This document shows positions 9,781-26,034 of a stretch of DNA of 57,500 nt, in pieces (position 1 is the first letter of the stretch; every line of letters begins with the position of its first letter). The DNA lies in assembly GCA_018398765.1 (NCBI GenBank), contig JAHBMJ010005752.1, forward strand, positions 1 to 57,500. Reading direction: 5' to 3'. Source of the stretch: Chromera velia. Taxonomy: Eukaryota > Sar > Chromeraceae. A program made the position numbers and the translations under genes. The notes beneath the pieces are model-generated. The model was given only the letters and a program-made list of their open reading frames with translations, was not told the origin of the DNA and did no database searches.

Positions 9781-10490
9781 CAGAGCATGCACAAATTTTA
9801 AATTAATTAAAATTATTTGACGATCCAACATTATATTTTTATAGAAAATTGAAATCATCAAATTGCATCAATGTATGCCAAGCGATATACTAGTAGTTAA
9901 ATAATTATTTAATGATATAATCTTAGTAAATAATATTCATTTGTATATCTATATTAGAAATACATGTAGTTGCTAGTGTAGTTGTTAATACTCATTGGAC
10001 TGTATGCTACTAACTTAGTAGCTAGCTCTGTCACTCGTTTCACTGCACATTCAACCCTCAACTGGACCAGGCTACACCCTTAAGTCATCTCAAGTCGCTA
10101 AATTTAGGCCTTAATTCTTTTTTCTCTTTTCAAATAGTCGGATGTTGGCTGCTAAGCCGCTGCTTTTTATCCTTTTATTATACACTTAATTTATTATTAT
10201 TAGAACCTAGATTAGAATATCAGTAGAGAAAGATATACTAGTATAAAAACTAGCATAAAAACTGGAATCCTAGCCGGAATCTATAAACCAAAATATATGA
10301 GAATCAATCTATTTATGAAATACATGTATATACAACACCTAGTACAACGCCTAGAATTGTGTATCAATCAATGCAAATTTAATGCAAGCCTAAGTGTAAG
10401 CTAGAGTGTAAGCCGCCCTACTAATCATATACTTATTAGATGCTCAATTAATTTGAATTACATCCATTGGACCTGGAACTGGTCCCACTG
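9781..10490. other. Left AT-rich, CTAG-rich island
   Basis: The sequence switches abruptly to AT-rich DNA with many TTAAT, TATA and CTAG/ACTAGT words (for example GATATACTAGTAG near 9,892 and near 10,240). It has no meaningful open frame. It resembles the island at about 35,700-37,080 in composition and vocabulary but is not a visible inverted copy of it. It could be a relic element or a distinct chromatin domain. Confidence 0.6.
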
Positions 10491-11116
10491 TGCATAACTC
10501 TTGGTCCATATACAGAACTTTGAAAGCAGCGCTCATTCCATCTTGTGACTTTGAAGCCGACACGCGTTTCCCCCTAGGTTTTCCCCAGAGTCTTTCTTAC
10601 ATCCCCGTCTTCCAGCCCGAATCCTGCGGCTTCCCGCCCCCGACCCTGCCCCCCCTCCCTCTGTCTTTTCGGAAACGCAGCTTTCATTCTAGGAAGAAAG
10701 CACCGTCCCATGAACATCCACATCCTGGAGGGAACGCGAAAGGCTCGAGGCATAGCGAGAATTAAGGGATCAACTAAGACTGCAGACTGACTGCCCTAGC
10801 TTGAGTCTCTCTCACTACTACACCCTCATCCCCCCTCCTCCTGTCTTTCAATGAAAATCCATGCAAGCTCGGGACTCGACATGCACGGACAGGCTCAGCA
10901 CAGCAGGGTAGCCCTGTCCTGTCTTTTCTCACTCTGTCTCTCTTTAGTCCCTCCTCTTCCTATCTCCCAGCAAGCAAGAGGTACAAAACGCACAATCAGT
11001 CCAGACAGAGAAAGAAACAAGACCCAGGCAGGCAGGCAGGCAGGCAGGCGGGCAGGCAGGAAGCAAACCCAAGATCGAGCGAGACAAAGCAGGAAGGTGG
11101 AAAGATAAATTTCAAA
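10491..11116. other. 3' flank of RPN11 with GCAG repeat
   Basis: A stretch of normal to GC-rich composition between the AT-rich island and the RPN11 stop. It contains a (GGCA)n run at about 11,030-11,063. It probably includes the RPN11 3'UTR. No gene is seen. Confidence 0.4.
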
Positions 11117-11350
11117 TTAAAAGACGATGGTGTCAATCATCGTTCCCATTCCCTGGAGAATGTTCCGTGAGAGAACAGACTCGACCTCATTGCTCAGTCT
11201 CTTCTTCGCATCCACTTTCCCCACATTGTCAACCAAAAGCTCCTCTGCCGTTTTCGTCAACTCTTCCCGCACGATCTTGTTGTACCCTTCAGAGAGCGAC
11301 CGCATCGATTTGATACTGGCGGCATTTTCTTTCTGGAGCTCCTCAAAGTC
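11117..11350 (-). CDS. RPN11: RPN11 exon 3 (C-terminal helices)
   Basis: A 234-nt exon with 77 codons and TAA. It encodes the helical C-terminus ([36 protein letters not shown], ending [10 protein letters not shown]), the part that packs into the lid helical bundle in known structures. It is more divergent than exon 2, as usual for the family. The acceptor is TTTGCAG. Confidence 0.93.
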   Translation of the reverse strand, partial: DFEELQKENAASIKSMRSLSEGYNKIVREELTKTAEELLVDNVGKVDAKKRLSNEVESVLSRNILQGMGTMIDTIVF

Positions 11351-13490
11351 CTGCAAAGAACAAAGCAAGCAAGCAAGCAAGCAAGAAAAAGAGAGAGAGG
11401 CATGCAGGCATGGAGTTTCACATCCGGGGGTCCAAAAAAATCCACCGATCAGTAGGAGCGAGCAGTCAGTCAATGTCTGGAAGGACAAAACGAACGAAGG
11501 AAGGAGACGGATGGATTCGTCGACGCACGATTCTCCCTCGTCTTCACTCACTCGAAAGAAAGAAATCGAGAAGCACGTGCCCGCCCTTTCAGTCTCTCCT
11601 CCGCGCTTGTGTTTTTTTTTTTCTTCTTTTCCCTTCTTACTGCCCTTCGATGGCAAAAACGAGCTCCCCACGTTGAGTGACGAAGAAACCGGCTGGTCCA
11701 TTTTCAAAAAAAAAAATCACACACTCCTTCTCCCTATCAACGGTGCAAGCCGACCCCCGGCAGTGGACCGCAGGAAAAACCCGGAACATTAATGTCATGC
11801 TATGCAATGCTGTTCTATGCTATGCAATACTACCTATCCCGCTCCCTCTCCCAGAACAAAAATCCCGCCATCAGGAAGATAGACGGTGTGGGTGCACCCC
11901 TCCCACATGCAGAAGCAAATCACAAGAACGCCGACGAGCATCGTTCCCCCTCCTTTCCTTTCCTTTCCCTTCATTGCTCATGTCCTCTTTGTCTGGTACC
12001 GCCAATTCACTGCCTTCCTTCCTTCCCCCCCCCGATTAATTACTCTCCCTCCGTCCACTCACCTACCTGCAGTCTCAGTCCGTCCGACCATCTGCTCTTG
12101 TGCAGATTCAACAGCATCTCCTCCTCAAGCTTGTTTTTTCGATAGTTGATCGCGATCGAGTAATAATGTCTGTTCAGCCCGTGCACAAGGGCAGTCAACG
12201 AGGGCTTGTTCAGGTGGCCGATGTTGCTCGTGGTCTGTCGAGGCTCCTGACCGAGCATCATCGTCTGAGGGTTGATCAATCGGAAACAATCCATCACCAC
12301 CTTTCCCTTCACTGACTGGATCGGATCCACAACCACACCCACTGCCCGGGCGTTCAGCTGTTCGAACGACTGCTGGGTGTTAATATCCGTGCCCGAAAAC
12401 CAACAGCCAAATCCGGGATGGGAGTGATACCACCCCACCACCATTTCCGGTCTCCCTGTCTGTTTGAGCATATCGAGCATCTTCATTTGAAAGACGGGGT
12501 CAACAGCCTCGACAGAGACGGAGTTGCCCGACTGAGGCATGCTGAAGACGTCTACAACCCTCACGGTGTAGTCGTCGATGAAATCCCCCAGCATCAGACC
12601 CATCACCTCCATCGGAACACCTGCAAGCAGAATACGCACACATGCGCATACACATACACGACCTCTCTCTCTCTCACACACACACGCGCGCGCGCGCGAG
12701 AAGGGCAGCCAAACAAAATTCCTACAGCCGGAAACCTCTTCACGTCCACAGACCCAAACGTGCAGGCAAAACAGCATTCCGTCGTCTCGTTTGTGCGAGC
12801 CTGGCACTCTTTGTACCTACATCTATCTTGCCAAGATGCGTTACAGTTTGTCTTTCCGCTCTCATTCCATTCACATCAAGCAGGTGCCGGAATGAAAATC
12901 AATGACGCATTGCCGGCGTGCGTTAGCGTGGGGTCATCCACAAGGAAGGTTCCAAGAATGAGGTCAGGAAGAAATGTCTATACGTTCTAAGGGGAAACTT
13001 TAATTACACACAGTCAGAGGGGGGCGGAAACGCACAATCTTTGCCCGTTTACTTTCTTATTTCCGTGTGTTCTTAACTCTCCCGACATCCATATGGTGTA
13101 CGCCTCGCAGCAAAAGTGTGCACAATGATACTTCTCTTCCAACCCCATCAATTTTCTCCTTCATCCTCCTTATCCTTCTCCCTTCCATTCTCCCCTTCTC
13201 AGCTCCCCGCCCTTCCCGCCTTTCATCTTTCGGTTGTTTCAAGGTGTACCTGGTCTCTGTTCATCCTTCCCTTTATCTATCCTGTCTCCTTTCCTGTTTT
13301 CATTTGAACTTCCGCCACCCGCAAACCGACCTGCTCTGCCATGCTTGAGCATTTTCAGGAGAGCCAGAGACGAGATGTACACCTGCTCTGACGTGTCTGC
13401 AATGGGGGCGTCAGGGTTCTGGGCCCCCATACCAGCCCCCCCCAAGCCCCCCATCATACTGTTCAAATCGAAGTTCATCCTGCCTGACAA
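11117..13490 (-). CDS. RPN11: 26S proteasome regulatory subunit RPN11 (PSMD14), 3 exons
   Basis: Zn-dependent deubiquitinase of the proteasome lid; it cuts whole ubiquitin chains from substrates as they enter the 20S core. Exons 13,331-13,490, 12,067-12,620 and 11,117-11,350 (TAA) join in phase to 315 codons, close to the roughly 310 of animal PSMD14. The JAMM/MPN+ site is complete: Glu58 in GVPMEVMG, His119 and His121 in [11 protein letters not shown], Ser129 and Asp132 in [23 protein letters not shown] and the C-terminal helices match the family. The start was chosen at 13,490 because [20 protein letters not shown] follows at the usual distance after a Gly/Met-rich N-terminus. Its divergent neighbour is the MAP kinase. 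Identification by eye is very secure. Confidence 0.97.
12067..12620 (-). CDS. RPN11: RPN11 exon 2 with JAMM metalloprotease motif
   Basis: This 554-nt exon starts after CTTGCAG and completes the Gly codon of [11 protein letters not shown]. It carries the catalytic Glu, the H-x-H-x10-D zinc site ([15 protein letters not shown]) and the [13 protein letters not shown] and [15 protein letters not shown] segments. It ends at LRLQ with donor GTAGGT in phase 0. Confidence 0.97.
13331..13490 (-). CDS. RPN11: RPN11 exon 1
   Basis: Codes for residues 1-53 plus one base. The Gly/Met/Asn-rich start ([18 protein letters not shown]) is lineage-specific; from [14 protein letters not shown] onward it is the conserved start of the MPN domain. 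The donor is GTCGGT. The following intron of 710 bp contains AC/CG dinucleotide runs. Confidence 0.95.
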
Positions 13491-14751
13491 TGCGGCGCCC
13501 TCCTGATGCTCTTCGTCTCTAGATCCCCTCCCGACTGGATCCCGACTCCTTCACTGTTTCCTGAGTCAGCGGAACTGCTTTTACCGAATGCACGGCAGCC
13601 TGTATATCCAGAGAGGAGCACCAAAAAAGAAGTGGTCACCGGTCCAATTTTTAGAGGATGTTCTTTTCCCTATGTGAAGCTACCAACCGAGCGAGAAATA
13701 TAATCAGCTAGAGATCTCGTTTGCTGTCGCTGCCTTCCGCTCGGAATGGGAAGAGTTTAATGCGAAGACGTGAGATCTGTGTCGAGACCTTAACTGGTCG
13801 GTCAAGGTGAGTGGTGTGAGACTCGCGTGAGAGTGAGTTGCATGCATTCTCACCTCCAAAGCGAATATAATTTCAGTCGTTCCGAATATTTCCGACTTCC
13901 GAATGTGTGTGAGAATATGTCCAGTGTATTATTAAATCTGGTATCTTTCGTTGTTACGTGCCCCCCATGCAATTGCATATATGATGGCGTGCGAGTGGCC
14001 TTCGAGAAAAAAACTCAGAAAATGGTTGGAAAGATTTTTCTTTTAAAAATCAATTTTTTGAAAAAAATCATGTGAAACGTTTCAATTGAGCGTCGCGTTT
14101 TCAACCATTCGTGAAACTGTCGACTCAAGTTTTGATTTTCGGAAATTTTCGGATTTCGATCTGCATGGGCCTTTCCGGGGCCAATCTTGGAGTCCTGCAA
14201 TCGCGCGCTTCAAAAAAAAAATTAATTCAGCTGCAGATTTGCACAAAAGACACGTGGCGAAACGTACGTGTGTGGCTTCGATATCCCTTGAAAGGCTGAT
14301 TTTGAGTTACCTTTCGTGGATTCTCGACGTTGGACAGTATTGCGGTGACGGAGAAGTGAGGGGTAATCCATGACAGGGCGTAGTTCTTTTATAAGTCTGT
14401 GGGTTGGCTGTACGTTCTCGTAGTGGGTTTCTCAACAGTGGAAGAATTTAAAGAGAAAAAACACTCTGGAGTTAGCCTCTTCCCCGACCCTTTTTCTATA
14501 CGCCATCTTTCTTACGTTTTTAATCATTCAAATCGTGCAGAAGCTTTATAAACAGGACAAAGGTGCCAACGAGGAAGCGAGAGACTGAAAAGACGAACAA
14601 GGAGGATCTCCAGAAATCCATCTCATCAGACATACAGACTGATTGAGGAGGACGCCCACAGGCAGAAGACAAGAAGACACACCGAAAGACAAGAAGACAG
14701 CCCAAGAGATAAGAAGGGAAAAAGTAACAACAGGAACGAACGGCAGATCCA
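13491..14751. promoter_or_regulatory. Divergent intergenic region between RPN11 and the MAP kinase
   Basis: This 1.26-kb stretch separates the two start codons and must hold both promoters and 5'UTRs. Composition is less repetitive than elsewhere in the spacer, with an AT-richer patch around 13,980-14,130. I see no coding exon here and no motif I can name as a core promoter. Confidence 0.5.
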
Positions 14752-18990
<4,239 letters not shown>

Positions 18991-19392
18991 CTGGACGCTT
19001 CAGCGACTTACTTACTTGAGTGCGTGTCTTCTATCTTTCTCTTCTTTTCTACCTCATCGAAGAAACGAAGCGAAAAAACGAATCGATAAGCAAGAAGAAA
19101 AGAAAGAAAAGAACGAAGGACTGACCGACGGCCCTTGCAGTCTCCAAACTGTGGGGTCTGCATGGAGGGATGGATGAGAACGTCGTGGTGTAGAGAAGGG
19201 AGCCGTCTCTAGCTGATCGAAAGAGAAAGAGAGAAGAGAATCGAAGAAGGGGGCGAAATGAGGAATCAAGTTCCGCAAACTGCGGTGAGAATCGGCAAAC
19301 TGTTCCTTGCCTGCCTGCCTGCCTGCCTGGTTTGACGCAGTCAATGAATGAATGCATGCATAACACGGGAAGAGCGGAAGGAATAGTCGCGG

Positions 19393-19435
<43 letters not shown>

Positions 19436-22400
19436 TTCTCTTTCTCTTTCTGTGCGTGTGTTGACGAGAGACGAGAGTGAAGAAGCGACGAGGGTGCGAG
19501 CAAGCATACTGATTGAAGGAAAGAAAAAAGAAAGAACAGCGGGGTTGGTTTTAGTGACGGCTGCCCTCCTTTGGGGTAGGTTTCCTTACCGCCAAGCCAA
19601 TCTGTAGCTTTACATTTATTCTTCTGGCTCTCCTTCTTTCCTTTCTCTTCTGTGCCGCCGGAACGGGGTGTGCAGGAGAAAAGAAAAGGATAAGGTAGGC
19701 AGGCAGGCAAACATGCCAGGGCAGTGGAGTGCGTGGAGGGAGGGGTGGCGGGGGAAAGTTTGGGGGAAGAGACGGGCGTCGTTCCTGCCTCGCTCGCTTC
19801 CCGACTCAGCACTCTGGCTCAGTCGGAAGACAAGGAAGGAAAGCGACGTGTGAGATGGCGGTAGCCACGTACTGACAGACACAAAAAAGTAGTTCAAACA
19901 AGACCTCTAGCGCGAAAGGATCAATCAGTTCGGCTCGCCATTGCAGGAAGTGAAATGAAAGGCGGGATCAAAAAAGAAAAATGGAAGGAAGGAAGGAAGG
20001 AAGGAAGGAAGGAGCATCCGAACGTTCCATGAATGAAATCGCTGTTTCATCATCCATCTTAGTGCATGACTTCTCTTCCCCCCTCACACTCATTCCTCTC
20101 TTTCAATCGCGACACGGAAGCTGCTGCTGATGTTGTTCTATTCAAATGCATGATCAGAAAGGCAAGAAAGACAACAGGCGAGAAAAAATAAGAAAGAGGA
20201 GAGTACAAGAGAGGGTGGGGAAAACAGCATCGATATTTTCCCTGACTTCTCCCCAAGCTCGCTCGTTGCACCAATCCATCGAGAAAAAGTGATTCATGCT
20301 CCAAATCAATCAACCAACCCTGCACTTAATTCTGCAATGCAATGAGGTCCGTGTCGAAGGAGTCGAACGACATCATCACCATCATCTTCACCTCCCTTCC
20401 CCCCTCCTGTGACTGCGAAAGCCAAACACTCACTCGATCACCCTATCCATGGACGGATGGACGGATGGATGTTTCCGCTGTCGGCTGGAGGGCCCATGAT
20501 GCCATCCTTCTTCGGTCTCTGTGTGGTGTTGCGTCATCAAATCGAACAAAGAAAGTCTGTCACAGAGACTGAGGCAGAAACACATGGAAACAGAGAGTGT
20601 GCTTTCCAGTCGCCTTTGTCATGAATGTTTTCTTCCTTTTTCTTCCTCCCGCCTTTTCGAAACCTCCTTTCTCCTTTCTCCCTCCGTCACTCTCTCTTTG
20701 TGACGGTACCTTTGTTCTTCTAAGCCCCCTCACTTCCTCCCCCCTCCCTCCCCACCCGCGCTCATTCAGGCCACTTGCATCCATATGTCTCTTTCTTTCT
20801 CTGTTCTCCCTCTCTCGCGTGTATCCGTATGTATGCGTGTTTGTGCATGTGCTGTCGTGCACGTTGTCGTGTTCATTTACTTTGAGATGAGATCGCTGCC
20901 CACGGGCACAAACACGAGAGAACGAAAAATGGCAAGAAGGCAAAAATGCGTGAAAGAAAGACGGGAAGCTCAGACAGACAATCAAGAAGGAAAGACAGAG
21001 GAGAGACATCATACAATCCTGATGGATGCATGGCCTGAATGAATCGCGGACGGACGGATGGATGCATGCATGCATCACCTTTGCTACCTTTCTCGATCGC
21101 CCCCTCACCATATACCCTCTCTTCTCTTCTCATGCCTGATCATCCCTCCTGTTCCTTCTTTTCATTTCTCCGTCAAGGGCTGTTCTGTCGGCGTTTCAGC
21201 TCATGACGCGAGAGAGAAGAGAAAAAATGAGGGGAAGGAAGAGACCTAGCAAGCAAGCAAGCAAGTGCTTCAAAGGAAGCAGTGAACGAAGGAAAGGAAC
21301 ATTGACTCTATTTTTGAATCTCCTCAGCCCCCTCTCTTTCTCGTCTCCCTCCCTCCTTCCCTCCTTCCCTCCCTCCTCTGCGTGAATGTGCACGTAAGTA
21401 TGCCTGAACGTTCGCTTTGGAAGGAAATCAATCGATGTGATGGGCTGGTGTAGACAGGGGCGAAACACGTTTATCCTCCCATCATCTCTTCTCTTCCCCT
21501 TCCTCCCTCTTCTTGCAAGCTCTTCCTCCCCTTCTTTCCTCTCCCCTCCCCTCCCCTCCTGATTCCTCCTTTTTTTTTTTTTCTCGTCAGCGTCGCTGCC
21601 TCTTTCCGGCTGTCTGACTTCTAAGCGAGTCGCAAGGCGCGCAAACAAACACGCCCGTGCACCGCCAGGATCTCCTCTTTGAAGGGGGGGGAAGGGTCGG
21701 GAAAGCTAGGGATCTGGAAAGAAAGAAAGAAAGATAAGACCAACGGAGGAGGGAAGGGAAGGGAAGAGGGAATGTACCAAATAAGACAAGAAGGAAAAGA
21801 GGATTTTGTGCGCGTGGATGGTCGTGTGCTGTGTTGTGCTGTGTTGTGTCGTTACGCTGTTGCTGTCCCCATCCTCATGTGCGAACGAAAAGAGGGTCCG
21901 AAAGGTAACTGTGGCCCTCTTCTTTTCGTTTCGTTTTGCTGCGTGGGTGTACTTCATTTGTTTGATTGGATTCGCAAGGCTTTTGTTGACATTCATTTAT
22001 TCCTCATGCAAGGAAGACCAGAGCAATGAGAGAGAGTGCGGTTTGTCTCTCCCTCCCTCCCTCCCTGTGTTTTTCTGTCTGTCTGTCGACGCTCTTTGAT
22101 TTGATTTGATTGATGTCTCTCTCATCTGATCGCATCACGCCGCACTCAGAGAGGAGACAGGAGTTTCTCCTTTCTCTTTCTGTGCGACCGGGTAAGACAG
22201 AGGGAACGAACGAGAGGGTAATTAGTTGTTGAAGGGGGAATGGAACCTTCGAATCACCAGCAGCAGCAGATCTGCCTGCGTGCCCTGGTTGATCATTCGA
22301 AGGTCAGAAAGAAACGAGAGGCAAGCGAAGGGTGCTGTCGTTCTTGTTGGGCAGATTGAGAAGAGAAAAGGGTCGCTCGGGTGGGTTCTGACAAACGATC

Positions 22401-24569
22401 GATGGAGGTTTCCTTGAGTTCCCTCAATCGACCGACTCCTCGCGTATCCTTTGACTCTCTGCCCTAAACTTCAGCCAGCCAACGGCTTGCAAGGAATGAC
22501 CGGCTGGTCGAGCAGACGACTTTTTTCCTTCGTTCCTTTTGCCTTCCTTCCTTCCTTCCTTTTGCCTCCCTTCCTTCCGTCCTGCCTTCCTTTTTTTCCT
22601 TTTGGGAAATGAATAGAGAGAGACTTTGGAGGAACGACGAGAAAGCGCTTTGCTCCCCATTCCCTCCCTCCCTACGTTCGTCGTTTTCCCCATTGTCTCC
22701 GTCGGCTTCCTTTTCTTACTGTGTGTGAGTTTTGGCAGACAGAATTTCGGAATGGATCGAGACACTAAGGCTTTTTTTTTTTCCTTCGCCGGCCAAGCGA
22801 GTGAGTGAACTCGAGGGCCAGAAATGAAAGAGACGGAAAAATCCACTCGCCAGAGCTCAAACGGGTTTTTGATTTTACTGCTCCAAATAAGACCCGCAAG
22901 AAAACATCGAGAGAACGCTTCGGAAAACAAGAAGCAGACGAAGACAAAAGGAAAAAAGACGACGCACAGGTCCCGAACTGGAGGTCAACCGAAAGCTCGG
23001 CGTACCTGAACAGAACAAAAGAGAACGTACTTTCTGTCTGTCGCCTTGTCCACTTTCGCTTGTGGTGTTTGTCTGTTCGTTTGTTTGTTTCTGTGTGTGT
23101 ACTTTAATCGGTGTGTGTGTGTTTTTTTTTTTTTCTTTCTTTCAGTCCTCTTTGCGTCCGTCGCCTTGCTTTCTTCCGTTTACTCGCGCAAAGTTCAAGC
23201 GTCTACTGAGGAAGTTGGTCTAGTCGAGTCAAGAGCACAGCAAGAGAGCTGGGGTGCAGTTGGGCTTTTTGCATCGCTGAGGAGGGTGGCTGCTGTTATA
23301 CAACTGCAGCCCGGAAAGAAAAGGACAAGCAAGTCTGGGTGTGTGGATGTTTTGCGTGCGTGTCTGGTCGGTTGGTCGGCGTCGGTTTGGTGCGAGACGG
23401 AAGACAGCTGAAGATGTCCATCCGCAACTCGACCGAGCGTGAGGCACGATAAAATGAAGATGGGGTGGAGGACCGAGCAGAGAGAAAAAAGTGAAGAGTA
23501 AGAGGTCTATCAGGAATCCGAGAGAAGGGGAAAATGCAGAGAGCATCCATCAAAAGCACCACAGGAGAAACGGAAGGAAGGGAGAGATCGGAACGGAAGA
23601 GAAGAGGAGAAAGTCCATCGCTTTGATGGTTCTTTTTTTTTTCGACTCCATTATCTGTCCTCCTTGGTTCCTTCACGATTTTTCTCTCTCGAGCTTTCCT
23701 GGTAGACAGACATCTCTCTGTCGCTGTTGTGTTTTCCTTCCTCTACGCAGGATCCTCACACGACGCCCAAGCGACGACCGACCAAGCGAGAGAAGCGATG
23801 TATAAGCCTAGACACGCACAAGCAGAACTGCTGTACAACCGAGCGAGTGTCCGTCTCTCTGTCCTTGCGTCTTTGAGAGAAAGAGAGTCGGTGACAAGGT
23901 CTGACAGGAAGCGGGAGGAGGAAGCGCTGGAAGGGAAAAAAGTTGAAGGAAGCACCGGCAAAAAGGGCAGGAAACAAAGTATGTTTGTTGGCTTCTTTCG
24001 CTTCCCTGCACCCTGCCTTACCGACCTCAAAGAAGGAAGGGAAGGTGTGAATGGGCAGGACGACAAAAAAAAACAAAATATGACGGAAAGAAGGAAGGCC
24101 GGCAATGGATGAGGTGTCAGTTACTTTGCCGGGAACGGACAAAAACAGCAGAGAGACATTCGTCTTCACCAGTGTCACTTTGTTTGTCCGTCTCCTCTTC
24201 CTCGCGCCATCATGGGCAGTTGCGATGAATCAATCAACCAATGGCTTTCGTGAACATCTTTAAGAATGGTGAAGCCTGTCGACAGTCTTCTCAGCCCCCC
24301 TCCTCTTCCGCTTTTTCTGTCATTTGTTGCGATCTTACCATGCATGTTTGCCGGCCTGCTTCTACAGATGAGATGAGATGACTGTATGGAATGGGACATG
24401 CCTTTGAAATTTTCTCCTTCTTGTACTTTGATTGCACTTTCTCTTCTTTGTTTCTTTCTGCCTGAATTCGGCCCGAATAGAATAAAATAGAAGAACAGAC
24501 CATCCATCGTTCTTTCAATCAGTCATCCGTCCCACCCGCTGTCTCTCTTTCTTTATCTTTTCTTCCCCT

Positions 24570-24609
<40 letters not shown>

Positions 24610-26003
24610 GCTGTTTGTGTGTGTGTTTGTGTCTTATTTGCTTTCTGCTTTCTGTTCTTCTTGACTCTTCTCTTCTCTATTCGGGTGTGGTTCGTACAGT
24701 TGTGCCACAGTCTTTAAGGCTCCTCCGCCGGTACTCGTCAGCCTTCAGTTTTCAAGTAGGCAAGAAATCCGATCAACCACTTACTTAGTCAAGGAATCAA
24801 GAAAACGAATACGCAAGCGATCGAGCGAGGGGGGAACAGATAAAAGTTGTTTGCCTCTCCCTTCCTTTTCTTCCTTGTCACTCTTCTTGCATCCTTCTCT
24901 ACCTCTGTCTGTTCTCGAAGAAGGACGCGGTCGCCGCGTACCCTCCTTTGCTCTCTCGATGCTCCCCTCCTCCCTTCCCTTCCCTTCCCTTCCCTTCCCT
25001 TTCGTTACCGTCCTTTTAATGAATGAATCGATTGTTCATTTGAACAAAAGAAACAAAGAAGGGAAGAAAGAAATAAATTCTACCTTCGGCCTGTTCATCG
25101 GTCAATCTCTCAGTCAGTTTGTACCTAGTAACCTTCTCTCCTTCCTTCCTGTCTCGTTCCTTGGCTGGTGCCCAGAAACTTCTCTCTCTCGTCTGTCAGC
25201 TCTTTGAGAGATCTATCTGTCTTTGCATTTTTTTGTTTGTGAAAGACTGTCTGTCGATGGCAAGAAAATCAAAGTGTTGAAGGGAGGGAAGAGGATCGGA
25301 AGGCAGAAAGAATGGAATCTGGGCAGGCAGGCAGGCAGACTGAAGGAAAGAAGAGAGTGTCGAGAGAGATTTGAAATGGAGATGGATGGATGAGTGGGGT
25401 AATTGATAAGTTGATGGATGTGTGAGTGGGTGCATGGGTCGGCGCGCGTTTCCTTCCGGAGGGTCCCATGGCAGCAGGTGGATGGGGTGCGGGTTGAGTA
25501 GAGAGAGAGATGCATGTAGCTCTGTCCTTTGTTGGAATCTGAATGAGTGAATGGAGACTGTTTGCGTGAGCTTCGCTGAGCCAGGGGAGGGGTCTGTCTG
25601 TATTGGTTCTTTCTTTGTCTGGCAAGAAAGCAAGCTGTGACAGCATGGATTGTTTGTTTTACCACACTGACCTGGAACGAACAAGGAAGGGGAGGGGAAG
25701 GGACGGGAGGGGAACACGCCGTATTTCAATGAATCGTCATTCATTCATTCATTCATGTCTGTTCATTCTTTGCTTTGCTTTGCTTTATTTGAGACTGTTG
25801 AGGTCCCTTCCTGTCTGCCAGAAAGAATGTGTAGTCTGTCCTCTGATGTTTTTTTTTCGTCGTGTGTATCCATAACGGCAAATCTGTTTTAAACACGGTC
25901 ACCCCACGATCACCGCCAGGAATGCACGCGTCTTCTCGAAGGTTGGACGGCAGTTGTAGGTATCCCTTTTGCTCTTTTGCGGGCCCCTTCCTGCCTTTTT
26001 TTC

Positions 26004-26034
<31 letters not shown>

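Noticed and set aside
23729-24112. + strand frame after an acceptor-like CTACGCAG at 23,750
   Set aside because: No upstream donor or partner exons, and composition becomes Lys/Glu/Arg low-complexity. It is not distinguishable from background.
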